Shown: piece after piece, positions 1 through 8,641 of the stretch
How positions within the stretch are numbered: the first letter of the stretch is position 1
How the letters are laid out: every line of letters begins with the position of its first letter
Assembly: GCF_009729095.1 (NCBI RefSeq)
Contig: NZ_VTGX01000001.1
Coordinates: 868,001-932,000 of the forward strand
Source: Mycolicibacterium sp. CBMA 247
Lineage (GTDB): Bacteria; Actinomycetota; Actinomycetes; Mycobacteriales; Mycobacteriaceae
DNA: 64,000 nt
Direction: 5' to 3'
Program-made: the position numbers and the translations under genes
The notes under the pieces: model-generated
Told to the model about the DNA's origin: nothing
What the model saw: the letters and a program-made list of their open reading frames with translations, nothing else
The model's database searches: none

Positions 1-219
1 GGTTCCCTCGCGGAATGACCGGAAGCCGGCGTAGGCCTTGACCATGGTTTCCTGCAGCAGGTCCTCGGCATCGGCGGGGTTGCGGGTCATCCGCAGCGCA
101 CCACCGTAGAGCTGGTCCAGCAGCGGGATGGCATCACGTTCGAACCGGGCGGTCAGCTCGGCATCAGTTTCGGCAGTCGGCTGCGGCGTGTCAGGCTCGG
201 CCTGCTCGACGTCAGTCAT
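1..219 (-). CDS. sigH: ECF RNA polymerase sigma factor SigH, N-terminal part (runs off window)
   Basis: This is the first 73 codons of a group 4 (ECF) sigma factor, truncated by the window edge. It starts at an ATG (complement of 217-219) and reads [10 protein letters not shown]..., then a sigma-2 region with [20 protein letters not shown] and a [17 protein letters not shown] segment, the typical core-binding helix of SigH/SigR proteins. SigH directs the heat and oxidative (thiol) stress response in mycobacteria and is held by the anti-sigma factor RshA; rshA would lie downstream, outside the window. The M. tuberculosis protein has nearly the same sequence as I recall it, including the acidic N-terminal extension. 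Identification is strong although regions 3-4 are not visible. Confidence 0.93.
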   Translation of the reverse strand, partial: MTDVEQAEPDTPQPTAETDAELTARFERDAIPLLDQLYGGALRMTRNPADAEDLLQETMVKAYAGFRSFREGT

Positions 220-264
220 CGTGGGAAACACCTTCCCTTCTGTCGCGGCGCCACCATGGGGTAC

Positions 265-283
265 GGAATACCACTTGGTATCC
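265..283 (-). promoter_or_regulatory. Inverted repeat upstream of sigH, possible ECF promoter region
   Basis: An imperfect inverted repeat, GGAATACC-actt-GGTATCC, lies 46 bp upstream of the sigH start. On the minus strand a GGAAC at 291-295 lies about 18 bp before a GGTA in the repeat, which loosely resembles the SigH promoter pattern (GGAA then GTT). SigH autoregulation is known in mycobacteria; assigning this particular site is inference. Confidence 0.3.
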
Positions 284-422
284 GCGGGCCGTTCCAGGCA
301 TACGGTTGGCACCAGAATCCTCCTTAAGATCCTAGAGCGTGCTACCGACAAGTAGCGCTGATCAGGTGTTGAGAGCAATAACACCATGCAGGGGCCATGA
401 TGTTCCCGGCTACGCTGTGCCG

Positions 423-914
423 ATGGCACGTGCAGCAACCCCGGCTATCGCCGCCCTGGTCGCCGCAGGCATCGACCACCAGGTCGTGCAGTATCACCAC
501 GATTCCCGCACCGAGTCCTTCGGCGCTGAGGCGGTGGCGGAACTGGCCGCCGAAGGCTTCGCCGCCGAGCAGGTGTTCAAGACATTGGTCATCGCTCTGC
601 CCAAGGGCCTGGCGGTGGCGGTGCTACCGGTGCCGACCAAATTGTCGCTGAAGGCCGCGGCTGGGGCGCTGGGAGTACCGAAGGCCGAGATGGCCGACCC
701 TGCCGCGGCGCAGCGCTCCAGCGGATACGTGGTGGGCGGGATCTCGCCGCTGGGACAACGCAAGCCACTGCCCACGGTCGTCGACGCCTCGGCATGGGCG
801 TTCGAGAGAGTGCTGTGCAGCGCGGGCAAGCGGGGCTGGGACGTCGCGCTGGCCCCGGCCGACCTGATCCGGGCAACCGGCGCGGTCACCGCCGGGATCG
901 CCGTCACCGCCTGA
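423..914 (+). CDS. ybaK: YbaK/EbsC-family aminoacyl-tRNA deacylase (Cys-tRNA(Pro) deacylase type)
   Basis: A 163-residue protein of the YbaK/prolyl-tRNA editing fold, which hydrolyses mischarged Cys-tRNA(Pro) in the cytoplasm. The start is taken at ATG 423 (MARAATPAI); an in-frame upstream ATG at 339 would add 28 unlikely residues. Family landmarks are visible: a lysine in [13 protein letters not shown], the stretch [12 protein letters not shown], and the glycine-rich [17 protein letters not shown] near residues 108-124. Length is normal for the family (about 155-165). The gene stands alone between sigH, divergently transcribed, and the acyl-CoA operon. The family is clear; exact tRNA specificity is not shown by sequence. 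Confidence 0.88.
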   Translation: MARAATPAIAALVAAGIDHQVVQYHHDSRTESFGAEAVAELAAEGFAAEQVFKTLVIALPKGLAVAVLPVPTKLSLKAAAGALGVPKAEMADPAAAQRSSGYVVGGISPLGQRKPLPTVVDASAWAFERVLCSAGKRGWDVALAPADLIRATGAVTAGIAVTA

Positions 915-1033
915 TTTTGCCGCCTGCGGCACCGGCATGTCCCATTCGGAAACCTGCCGGTGTCCGAATCCGTGATTTACACCACGGCTCCCGCCGGATT
1001 GCATGGACCCGATACCAGGAAGGCGGGGTCCAC

Positions 1034-2152
1034 ATGACGATCAGCGTGGCCGAGCGAGCGCAACTGGCCGCCGCGGTCTCCGAGTTGCTGCACGACGCGT
1101 GCACCGAACCGGACGTGCGCCGGATGACGAGCACCGACGACGGGTTCGATCGCGAGTTGTGGCGCAAGTTGGCGGCCCAGGGGGTGGCCGGTCTGCTGGT
1201 CGACAGCGAGTACGGAGGTGTCGGCCTGGGCGCCCTCGAGCTCGAGGCCGTCGCCGAGGAGACCGGGGCCGCTCTGCTACCGGCACCGTTCCTGTCCAGC
1301 GCGGTGCTGGCTTCGGCATTGATCAACGCAGCAGGCACCGATGCCGACAAGAAGCGGCTGCTGCCAGGCCTTGTCGAGGGGACCTCACTGGGGACCGTCG
1401 CTTTGACCGGCGCCCGCGGCACCTGGGCGCAGGAGGGGGTCGCGGTGCGCGCCGCATCGGAGGAGGGTATCTCGGGGGGAGCCGAGTACACGCTGAGCGG
1501 CAATGCGCACTACGTCATCCATGGGCAGGTTGCCGACGTCATCTTGGTGGTGGCCCGCACCAACGGAGACTTCGGAGTCTTCCAGGTCACACCCGACGCC
1601 GAGGGTTTCGAGCGAACGGCCGCAACGGTTTTCGATCCGACAGTGCCGCTTTCGACCTACACGTTCGACGCCACCCCGGCCCGTCGGCTCGGCGCCGCCG
1701 GGTGGGACACGGTGCAGCACGCGCTCGATCTGGCGTTGATCGCGCTGGCCGGCGAACAGGTCGGCGGGGCACGACGAATCTTCGACATCACCGTGGACTA
1801 CCTCAAGACCCGGATCCAGTTCGGCCGTCCCATCGGCAGCTTCCAGGCCCTCAAGCACATGGCAGCCGACCTGCTGGTCCAGGTGGAATCGGCCACCTCG
1901 GCCGCCCGGCACGCTGCGGCCGAGCAGGCAGCCGGTAGCGAAAAGGCACGTGGTGCAATCGCTCTGGCCGGATTCGCATGCGCCGAGGCTTACCAAACGA
2001 CCGCCATGTCGGCCATCCAGATGCACGGCGGTATCGGGTTCACCTGGGAGCACCCGGCACACCTGTTCCTGCGCCGGGCCCGCACCGGCGCGCGACTGTT
2101 CGGCGGCTCCGACCTGCACCGTGAGCGCTACCTCTCGTCGAAAGGTGCCTGA
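1034..2152 (+). CDS. Acyl-CoA dehydrogenase (FadE family), first subunit of a pair
   Basis: A 372-residue flavin-dependent acyl-CoA dehydrogenase, short for the family, introducing the alpha,beta double bond in an acyl-CoA. ATG 1034 is chosen because an AGGAAGG ribosome site lies just upstream; the longer open frame from 794 overlaps ybaK. N-terminal helical region to about residue 110, beta domain in the middle (GQVADVILVVAR), and a C-terminal helical domain with KTRIQFGRPIGSFQALKHMAAD and the terminal IQMHGGIGFTWEHPAHLFLRR motif. It overlaps the next dehydrogenase by 1 nt. In mycobacteria, adjacent fadE genes of this kind often form alpha2beta2 heterotetramers (for example the steroid side-chain ChsE enzymes), so the two are probably one enzyme. 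Substrate unknown. Confidence 0.9.
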   Translation: MTISVAERAQLAAAVSELLHDACTEPDVRRMTSTDDGFDRELWRKLAAQGVAGLLVDSEYGGVGLGALELEAVAEETGAALLPAPFLSSAVLASALINAAGTDADKKRLLPGLVEGTSLGTVALTGARGTWAQEGVAVRAASEEGISGGAEYTLSGNAHYVIHGQVADVILVVARTNGDFGVFQVTPDAEGFERTAATVFDPTVPLSTYTFDATPARRLGAAGWDTVQHALDLALIALAGEQVGGARRIFDITVDYLKTRIQFGRPIGSFQALKHMAADLLVQVESATSAARHAAAEQAAGSEKARGAIALAGFACAEAYQTTAMSAIQMHGGIGFTWEHPAHLFLRRARTGARLFGGSDLHRERYLSSKGA

Positions 2153-3351
2153 TGATGACGGCGAATGACCTGCCCAGCACCGATCAATTGCGCACCGAGG
2201 TGCGCGACTGGCTCGCCCAGAACTGGTCCGGGCTACCAAAATCCACCGATCCGTGGGTCAGCTCCCCCGAGCGTGTGGCGTGGCTGCAAAAGGTGCTCGA
2301 CGCTGGGTACGCGGTGCCGACCTTTCCCGCCCAATGGTTCGGGCGGGAGTACCCGAATGCGCTTGCCGCGGTCATCGAGCAGGAGTTCCGGGCGGCCAAG
2401 GCCCCCGGTGTGCGGCAGGACAAATACAGCATCCCGGCCAACACCGCGCTCAAGTTCGGCACCGAGCGGCTCAAGAACGACCTGGTGCGCGACTTCCTGA
2501 CCGAACGGATCCGTACCTGCCTGCTCTACAGCGAACCCGGGGCCGGATCCGACCTGGCCGCCGTTCGCACCACCGCGGTCCGCGACGGCGACGAGTGGGT
2601 GGTCAACGGCCAGAAGGTGTGGACATCGGGCGCCACCACGGCCGAGTACGCGCTGCTGATCGCCCGCACCGACTGGGACGTGCCCAAGCACAAGGGCTTG
2701 AGCTTCTTCATGATTCCGATGCGCCAGCCCGGCATCGATGTCCGCCCGCTGGTGCAGATCACCGGCGAATCGCACTTCAACGAAGTGTTCATCACGGACG
2801 CGCGGGTGTCCGACGCGTATCTCCTCGGCGGCGAGGGCAACGGGTGGCGGGTACTGCAGACCGCGCTGGCCTACGAGCGGTCGATCATGGGTGACAGCGG
2901 ACGTGGCTCGCGCAACCGGACACGGGCCGACGACCTCGTCAGCCTGGCCCGCGATCACGGCCGCCTGCAGGATCCGGCGGTGCGCAAGGAACTGGCGAAC
3001 GTGCTGGCGTTGCGCGAACTCAACTCGCTCAACAACGCCCGAGCCAAAGCCGCTGCGGCACAGGGTACGTCCAGCTCGATCATGTCGCTGGGCAAGCTGG
3101 CGATGTCGAACATCCTGCACGCCGAGGCTCGTCTCAAAACCGAGATCATCGGCGCCGAAGCACTTTTGGCCGGTCCCGAGAACCCCGAGGCCGACGACGT
3201 CAACTTCCTGACCCTCAACGCATTCTTCACCTCGATCGGTGGCGGCACCGACCAGATCCAGCGCAACATCATCGGCGAGCGCGTACTCGGCCTGGCCAAG
3301 GAGCCCGAGGTCGATCGCGATATCCCGTTCCGTCAGGCCCGCCGGAGCTGA
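2152..3351 (+). CDS. Acyl-CoA dehydrogenase (FadE family), second subunit
   Basis: A 399-residue acyl-CoA dehydrogenase. Its start (ATG 2152, or the next codon, 2155) overlaps the stop of the preceding gene (TGATG), indicating translational coupling. Visible family motifs: the flavin-contacting LLYSEPGAGSDLA near residue 125, VNGQKVWTSGA, the FNEVFITDARV segment, and the C-terminal GGGTDQIQRNIIGERVLGL. It resembles the larger subunit of paired mycobacterial FadE enzymes. The CoA-transferase gene follows 5 bp later, so the operon can activate and desaturate an acid. The substrate cannot be read from the sequence; sterol side-chain, terpenoid or branched-chain acids are all possible. Confidence 0.9.
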   Translation: MMTANDLPSTDQLRTEVRDWLAQNWSGLPKSTDPWVSSPERVAWLQKVLDAGYAVPTFPAQWFGREYPNALAAVIEQEFRAAKAPGVRQDKYSIPANTALKFGTERLKNDLVRDFLTERIRTCLLYSEPGAGSDLAAVRTTAVRDGDEWVVNGQKVWTSGATTAEYALLIARTDWDVPKHKGLSFFMIPMRQPGIDVRPLVQITGESHFNEVFITDARVSDAYLLGGEGNGWRVLQTALAYERSIMGDSGRGSRNRTRADDLVSLARDHGRLQDPAVRKELANVLALRELNSLNNARAKAAAAQGTSSSIMSLGKLAMSNILHAEARLKTEIIGAEALLAGPENPEADDVNFLTLNAFFTSIGGGTDQIQRNIIGERVLGLAKEPEVDRDIPFRQARRS

Positions 3352-3356
3352 CGCCG

Positions 3357-5801
3357 ATGGCCAACCCAGACAATTACGACCCGCCCCTGGCCGGGGTTCA
3401 CATCCTCGACCTGTCGCGCGGCCCGATGACCGCGGTGGGCCGCTTGCTGGCCGACCTCGGCGCCTCGGTGACCCAGGTGCACCTGCACGGTGTCACCGAG
3501 GAACCCCAGACTCCCCTCGCCGGGGGTGCCGGAATCGATCCCGACTCGGTGAGCATCGCGATCAATCGACACGGGCTGAAGACCGTCGTCATCGATCCAT
3601 CGATCCCCGAAGACCAACACGGTTGGGTCCAGTCACTGGCCGCGGCCGACATCCTGATCGAGGACACTCCCCCCGACTCGGATGCGGAAAAAGTTCTGGC
3701 GGTCAGCAGGATTCACGCAGAACACCCGGGGCTGACGATCCTGTCCATCAGCGATTTCGGCCGTGACACGAGCTATCGCGGCTGGCAGGCCACCACCCCG
3801 GTGCTGCACGCGCTGACCAGTGAACTGTCCCGCTCGGGCATCCCGGGCCGCGAGCCCCTGGTGCCACCGGCGGCGCAACTGCCCTATCACGTGGCGGCAG
3901 CCCAGGCGGCGGTGATGACCGTCAGCGTGTACCTGGACCGATTGCGTACCGGCGAAGGCGATCTCATTGACTTCTCGATCCTCGACGGGGCCATGCAAAC
4001 GCTCGATCCCCCTTACGGGACGGCAGGCACGGCCTCGGCCGGAGTCGCGTTGAGCGTGCAACGACGGGACTGGGATGCCGAGCGCCTGCGGTACCCGATC
4101 ATCGCGTGCAAGGACGGTCACGTGCGGATCTGCCTGCTCGCAAAACGCCAGTGGCACGGCATGTTCGAGTGGATGGGCCGGCCCGAACAGTTCGCCGATC
4201 CCTCGTTCGACCGGCTACGGGTACGGCTCAGCTCGCCGGAGCTGCTGTCGGCCATCGGGCAGTTCTGCGCCGGGCAGACCCGGGCCGAATTGGAGGTCGC
4301 CGGACAGCGCCACGGCGTGCCGACGGCGGCGGTGCTGACCCTGGCCGAAACCTTGGGCACCGAACAGGTCAAGAGCCGCGGGTTCTTCCACGAGGTGGAG
4401 TTGGCCCCTGGAATGTCGGCACCGGTGCCGGCGGGCGTCCTCGAGATCGACGGGCACCGGGCGAACACGCCGGCCCCGTCCGAACCCACGACAGCCGGGC
4501 ACACCCGCCGCCTTGATGTCGCCCCGGTGCTGGCCGGCCGCCGACGCCGCAACGAGGGCCGTCCGCTCGAGGGTGTGCGGGTGCTGGATCTCGGTGTGAT
4601 CGTGGTGGGCTCCGACACCGGGCGGCTGTTCGGCGACCTCGGCGCCGAGGTGGTCAAGATCGAGAACTCTGCGTTCCCGGACGGCCTGCGTGGCAATCTG
4701 GCCGCGATGTCGCACACGTACGCCGCCGGCCACCGCAACAAGCGCTCGATCGGCATCGATCTGCGGACTCCGCGAGGCCGGGTGTTGGCGCACCGGCTCG
4801 TCGCGATGTCCGACGTCGTGCTCACCAACTTCAAACCGGGTGCGGCCGAGACACTGGGGATGGACCACCAGACATTGCAGAAGCAGAACCCGGGCATCGT
4901 GGTGGTGGACAGTTCGGCGTTCGGCCCCACCGGGCCGTGGGCGAAGCGGATGGGCTACGGCCCGTTGGTGCGTGCGGCCGCGGGGTTCACCGACCTGTGG
5001 GTGTACCCGGATGAGCCGGAATCGTTCTGCGACACGGTCACCGTCTACCCCGACCACGTGGCCGCCCGGGTCGGTGCGCTGGGTGCGCTGGCACTTCTGC
5101 TGCGCCGCGAACGCACGCAGACCGGCGGGTCGGTCAGCGTCGCGCAATCGGAGGTCATGCTCAGCCACCTGGCCGGCGAGATCGCGGCGGACGTCCTGGT
5201 GCGGCGCGGGCACGAACCGTTGATCCAACCGGTCCACGATGCGCCGTGGGGCCTGTTCCCGGCCGCCGCCGAGGACACCTGGCTCGCAGTCACCGTGCGC
5301 GACGACGCCGATTGGCGCGCCCTGTGCGGGGTGATCGATCGTCCGGATCTGGGCGCCGACGAGCAACTGGGCACCCGCAGCGGTCGGGATGCCCATCGCC
5401 ACCGCATCGACGAGGCGGTCCGTGCCTGGACGTCGCAGCGCCCAGCGACCGAGGCGATGGATCTGCTGCAGACGGCCGGTGTGCCGGCCGGCACGGCGCT
5501 GCGCGCGGCCGAGATCGCCGACTGGGACTACTACGTGCAGCGCCGCGCCTTCCGTGAGGAGCTGCACCCCCACGCCGACGAGCCGTTCACGATGGAGAAC
5601 GCGCAGATCCATTCGGATCGCATCGCGGACCCACCGCTGCTGCAGGCGCCGTTGCTCGGCGAGCAGACCCGTGAGATCGGGGCCGAACTGTTGGGCCTGG
5701 ACGACGCCGAGATCGACGAGCTGATCGCCACCGGAGTGCTCGAAGTTCCGCAGAGCGCCGCCCGCGGGCGGGCTGAACAACCAGAGCCGGCGGGACGCTG
5801 A
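3357..5801 (+). CDS. Tandem-fused class III CoA-transferase (CaiB/BaiF family)
   Basis: An 814-residue protein made of two complete CaiB/BaiF modules, roughly residues 8-380 and 400-790; single-domain relatives are about 400 residues. Each half opens with the family start (GVHILDLSRGPMTAVGRLLADLGA; GVRVLDLGVIVVGSDTGRLFGDLGAEVVKIE). Class III transferases move CoA between carboxylic acids through an aspartyl-CoA thioester. In the first half the corresponding segment is DFSILDGAM with Asp; in the second it is SVAQSEVML with Glu, so the halves may not be equivalent. It sits directly behind two acyl-CoA dehydrogenases and ahead of a LysR regulator, so it probably supplies the CoA ester to that pathway. 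Confidence 0.87.
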   Translation: MANPDNYDPPLAGVHILDLSRGPMTAVGRLLADLGASVTQVHLHGVTEEPQTPLAGGAGIDPDSVSIAINRHGLKTVVIDPSIPEDQHGWVQSLAAADILIEDTPPDSDAEKVLAVSRIHAEHPGLTILSISDFGRDTSYRGWQATTPVLHALTSELSRSGIPGREPLVPPAAQLPYHVAAAQAAVMTVSVYLDRLRTGEGDLIDFSILDGAMQTLDPPYGTAGTASAGVALSVQRRDWDAERLRYPIIACKDGHVRICLLAKRQWHGMFEWMGRPEQFADPSFDRLRVRLSSPELLSAIGQFCAGQTRAELEVAGQRHGVPTAAVLTLAETLGTEQVKSRGFFHEVELAPGMSAPVPAGVLEIDGHRANTPAPSEPTTAGHTRRLDVAPVLAGRRRRNEGRPLEGVRVLDLGVIVVGSDTGRLFGDLGAEVVKIENSAFPDGLRGNLAAMSHTYAAGHRNKRSIGIDLRTPRGRVLAHRLVAMSDVVLTNFKPGAAETLGMDHQTLQKQNPGIVVVDSSAFGPTGPWAKRMGYGPLVRAAAGFTDLWVYPDEPESFCDTVTVYPDHVAARVGALGALALLLRRERTQTGGSVSVAQSEVMLSHLAGEIAADVLVRRGHEPLIQPVHDAPWGLFPAAAEDTWLAVTVRDDADWRALCGVIDRPDLGADEQLGTRSGRDAHRHRIDEAVRAWTSQRPATEAMDLLQTAGVPAGTALRAAEIADWDYYVQRRAFREELHPHADEPFTMENAQIHSDRIADPPLLQAPLLGEQTREIGAELLGLDDAEIDELIATGVLEVPQSAARGRAEQPEPAGR

Positions 5802-5893
5802 TCAGGCGTTTGACCGGCCGCCGGGGCGTCGTCTCGTACCAGCCTCGTACGATTTGTGGGTCACCCCGCCCCCGAATCGCCGGAAATGACCGC

Positions 5894-6814
5894 ATGGACT
5901 TCACCCGACTCAGGTACTTCGTGGCGGTTGCCGAGGAGCTGCACTTCAAGCGGGCCGCCGACCGGCTGATGATCACGCCGCCTCCGCTGAGCAAGCAGAT
6001 CAAGCTTCTGGAGAAGGAACTCGGCGGAGAGCTCTTCGAGCGCAACTATCACGAGGTCCGCCTGACGCCTCTGGGCGCCAGAATGCTCGGGCCGGCCCGG
6101 GAAATCCTGCGCCAGGTCGATGAATTGAAGGCCACCGCGACCCGGCTCACCGAGGGGGCCGCCACGGTCCGGGTCGGCGCGACCGCCTACGCGCCATCGG
6201 ATTTCGTCGCGCAGGTGGAGACCGCCGTCGCCAACCTGCCGGTGCCGACCGAGTTCAGCGTTCCCGGGTCGGCCGCCGAAGTGACGGCCAAGCTGGTGTC
6301 CGGCCACCTCGACCTCGGGCTGATCCATCTACCCACCGCCGACAAGCGGCTGCACTACCGAGTGGTGGCCACCTTCCAGGGGGCGGTGGCGGTGCGTTTC
6401 GACGATCCACTGGCGACCAGGGACCTGGTGTCCATCGAGGAATTGCGCGATCGCGACGTGGTCATCGACTTCGCCAGGCCCAATCCCGTCATGCTGGCCG
6501 GCCTGACCCGCGCGCTCAACGCCCGCGGGGTGACCCGCATCGTGCGCACGACCAACCAGTTCGGCGGTGAACTGGAGATGGCCACCCAGGTGTTCAACCG
6601 CCACCTCGTCGCGGTGGTGCCGTACGCGCCCGAATCGCTGATCGGCAAGATCTTTTCTCCCCCGGAGTTCACGCTGGTGCCCATCGACGAGAGCACCTGG
6701 GCACCCGCCCGGATCGCACTCGCGTGGGTGCCCGATCGGCTGAGGAACCCGGCCGAGATCGAGGCGCTCGTGGATCGGCTGGCGCCGCTGATCGCCCGCG
6801 GGCGGGCTGAGTAG
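5894..6814 (+). CDS. LysR-family transcriptional regulator
   Basis: A 306-residue LysR regulator. ATG 5894 (MDFTRLRYFVAVAEELHFKR) is the standard family start; the open frame runs back to 5810 but that part is not conserved in style. The winged HTH covers about residues 1-60 (AADRLMITPPPLSKQIKLLEKELG), followed by a type 2 periplasmic-binding-like effector domain. The P-P-P-L-S recognition helix is of the CatM/BenM-like subgroup that often controls aromatic or acyl catabolism. It follows the CoA-transferase gene on the same strand, 92 bp after it, and probably regulates that operon and itself. The effector is unknown. Confidence 0.88.
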   Translation: MDFTRLRYFVAVAEELHFKRAADRLMITPPPLSKQIKLLEKELGGELFERNYHEVRLTPLGARMLGPAREILRQVDELKATATRLTEGAATVRVGATAYAPSDFVAQVETAVANLPVPTEFSVPGSAAEVTAKLVSGHLDLGLIHLPTADKRLHYRVVATFQGAVAVRFDDPLATRDLVSIEELRDRDVVIDFARPNPVMLAGLTRALNARGVTRIVRTTNQFGGELEMATQVFNRHLVAVVPYAPESLIGKIFSPPEFTLVPIDESTWAPARIALAWVPDRLRNPAEIEALVDRLAPLIARGRAE

Positions 6815-6815
6815 T

Positions 6816-7379
6816 GTGTTCGCAGTGATGCCGATGATGGTGGGGGCAGGTCTGGCCTCGAGTGTCGCCGCACTGGTGGCCTTGTTCGGCACGTCGGCGC
6901 CTACACCGCAGATCCGCCTGGTCGACGACACCATCGCGATGACCCAAGGTGATGGCTCGCTGTCCGACGGGCAGGTCCTGACCCCCTTCGACGTGCAGAA
7001 CCCGGCGATCGGCCGGTTGGATCCGCGCCTGCTGGCCGCCATCCAGAACGCCGCCAACGCCGCGGCCGCCGACGGCGTGACCATGACGATCAACTCGGGT
7101 TGGCGGTCGGCCGATTTCCAGCAATCACTGCTCGACCAGGCGGCGCAGACGTATGGCAGCCTCGCGGCCGCGCGCCAGTACGTGCAGACGCCGACCGCGT
7201 CCCGACATGTCACCGGTGAGGCCGTCGATGTCGGGGGTCCGCAGGCCGATCACTGGCTGATCGCCAACGGCGCGCGCTTCGGACTGTGCCAGATCTATGC
7301 CAACGAGCTGTGGCATTTCGAACTCGTCGCCGACCCAGCGGGCAACTGCCCCTCACTGTTGCCCAGCGCGGCGGGCTGA
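6816..7379 (+). CDS. Exported VanY-like D-alanyl-D-alanine carboxypeptidase (peptidase M15B)
   Basis: A 187-residue protein starting at GTG 6816, one base after the LysR stop codon (ATG 6828 is an alternative). A hydrophobic N-terminal segment (MVGAGLASSVAALVALFG) looks like a signal peptide or anchor. The zinc peptidase signature is present: SRHVTGEAVDVGG (His and Asp ligands) around residues 128-140 and LWHFEL near 168 (third ligand). NSGWRSADFQQSLLD is the usual substrate-binding strand. Such enzymes trim D-Ala from peptidoglycan stem peptides outside the membrane. It ends 1 bp before the convergently transcribed metallothionein gene. Confidence 0.82.
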   Translation: MFAVMPMMVGAGLASSVAALVALFGTSAPTPQIRLVDDTIAMTQGDGSLSDGQVLTPFDVQNPAIGRLDPRLLAAIQNAANAAAADGVTMTINSGWRSADFQQSLLDQAAQTYGSLAAARQYVQTPTASRHVTGEAVDVGGPQADHWLIANGARFGLCQIYANELWHFELVADPAGNCPSLLPSAAG

Positions 7380-7380
7380 T

Positions 7381-7530
7381 CTATTCGGTGACCGGCACCA
7401 TGTCGGCGCCGCAGGTGCACTTGTAGGCACCTACGGGGCCGTCGCAGTGACACTCCGTCTCCACGCGGACCCGGCACCCACAGCCCTCGTGGGCACAGGT
7501 CAGCACGGTCCCTGCAGGGACAACGCTCAT
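7381..7530 (-). CDS. mymT: Small copper metallothionein, MymT-like
   Basis: A 49-residue cysteine-rich protein, too short for ordinary gene finding. It begins [12 protein letters not shown] and has seven cysteines (12, 17, 19, 27, 29, 38, 40) in C-x4-C-x-C-x7-C-x-C-x8-C-x-C, with the segments [18 protein letters not shown] and YKCTCG. I recall the M. tuberculosis copper metallothionein MymT as 53 residues with the same cysteine spacing and near-identical HEGCGCRVR and YRCTCG segments. A strong GGAGG ribosome site lies 6 nt before the ATG. MymT binds several Cu(I) ions in a solvent-shielded core and protects against copper. In M. tuberculosis it belongs to the RicR regulon; no clear RicR palindrome was seen in 7531-7671. 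It is convergent with, and nearly touches, the VanY-like gene. Confidence 0.88.
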   Translation of the reverse strand: MSVVPAGTVLTCAHEGCGCRVRVETECHCDGPVGAYKCTCGADMVPVTE

Positions 7531-7671
7531 GGCAGTCCTCCAATTTGCCCTCGGCCGACATCACGTACCGGCCGACAACTTCTTCGTCCGATGACGCTGT
7601 CCCCATCGTCCCCCGTGTCGCAGCGCTGAACCGTCGAAATCAATACAACTCGGTCGGCTTATCGTGTCCCT

Positions 7672-8520
7672 ATGACTCTGTCCGGGAAGACCATGTTCAT
7701 CTCCGGCGCCAGCCGCGGTATCGGCCTGGCGATCGCCAAGAAGGCCGCCGCTGACGGCGCCAACATCGCGCTGGTCGCCAAGACCGCCGAACCCCACCCC
7801 AAGCTCGAGGGCACCATCTACACCGCCGCCAAGGAGATCGAGGAGGCCGGCGGACAGGCCCTGCCGATCGTCGGTGATGTGCGCGACGGCGACGCGGTGG
7901 CCGCAGCGGTGGCCAAGGCCGTCGAGCAGTTCGGTGGCATCGACATCTGCGTCAACAACGCCTCGGCGATCAATCTCGGCTCGATCGAGGAAGTACCGCT
8001 CAAGCGCTTCGACCTGATGAACGGGATCCAGATCCGCGGCACCTACGCGGTGTCGCAGGCCTGTATCCCGCACATGAAGGGACGGGAGAATCCGCACATC
8101 CTCACCCTGTCCCCGCCGATCCGGCTGGAGTCCGAGTGGCTCACGCCGACCGCATACATGATGGCGAAATTCGGAATGACGCTGTGTGCCTTGGGTATCG
8201 CCGAGGAGATGCGCGATGCGGGCGTCGCATCCAACACGCTGTGGCCGCGCACCCTGGTGGCCACCGCGGCGGTGCAGAACCTGCTCGGCGGTGACGAAGC
8301 GATGGGCCGCGCCCGCAAACCGGCGGTCTACGCCGACGCCGCCTACACGATCTTCAACAAGCCCGCGCGCGAATACACCGGCCAAAGCCTGCTGTGCGAG
8401 GACGTTCTGCTCGACAACGGTGTCACCGATCTGTCCGTGTACGACTGCGTTCCCGGATCGGACCTCGGCGTGGACCTGTGGGTGGACACCCCCAATCCGC
8501 CCGGATACACCGGCCCCTGA
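7672..8520 (+). CDS. Short-chain dehydrogenase/reductase (Rv3224-like)
   Basis: A 282-residue SDR. The nucleotide-binding glycine motif is at the N-terminus (SGASRGIGLAIAKKAA), NNAS follows near residue 97, and the catalytic Tyr-Lys pair is in TAYMMAKFGM near residue 160. The loop AKTAEPHPKLEGTIYTAAKEI and the C-terminal DGVTDLSVYDC-type tail resemble the HSDL2-like SDRs found beside sigH in mycobacteria. The location, next to sigH and aroA, matches Rv3224. Substrate unknown. ATG 7672 follows a 141-bp divergent region shared with mymT. Confidence 0.85.
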   Translation: MTLSGKTMFISGASRGIGLAIAKKAAADGANIALVAKTAEPHPKLEGTIYTAAKEIEEAGGQALPIVGDVRDGDAVAAAVAKAVEQFGGIDICVNNASAINLGSIEEVPLKRFDLMNGIQIRGTYAVSQACIPHMKGRENPHILTLSPPIRLESEWLTPTAYMMAKFGMTLCALGIAEEMRDAGVASNTLWPRTLVATAAVQNLLGGDEAMGRARKPAVYADAAYTIFNKPAREYTGQSLLCEDVLLDNGVTDLSVYDCVPGSDLGVDLWVDTPNPPGYTGP

Positions 8521-8625
8521 GCCCGGCCCGGCCCGGCACATGACCGCTATGCGTTTGCCCTCCTGGTCAGCGATAGTTCAGTAATGATCAAAAACCGTTG
8601 CTGCACTGCCGATATGCGAGTATCA

Positions 8626-8641
8626 TCGAACATGTGTTCGA
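8626..8641 (+). promoter_or_regulatory. Mycobacterial SOS box (LexA operator)
   Basis: The 16-bp sequence TCGAAC-ATGT-GTTCGA matches the mycobacterial LexA box (TCGAAC-N4-GTTCGA) at every defined position. It overlaps the likely GTG start of the DUF222/HNH gene at 8634. LexA boxes at the 5' end of 13E12-family genes are known in M. tuberculosis. Confidence 0.85.
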
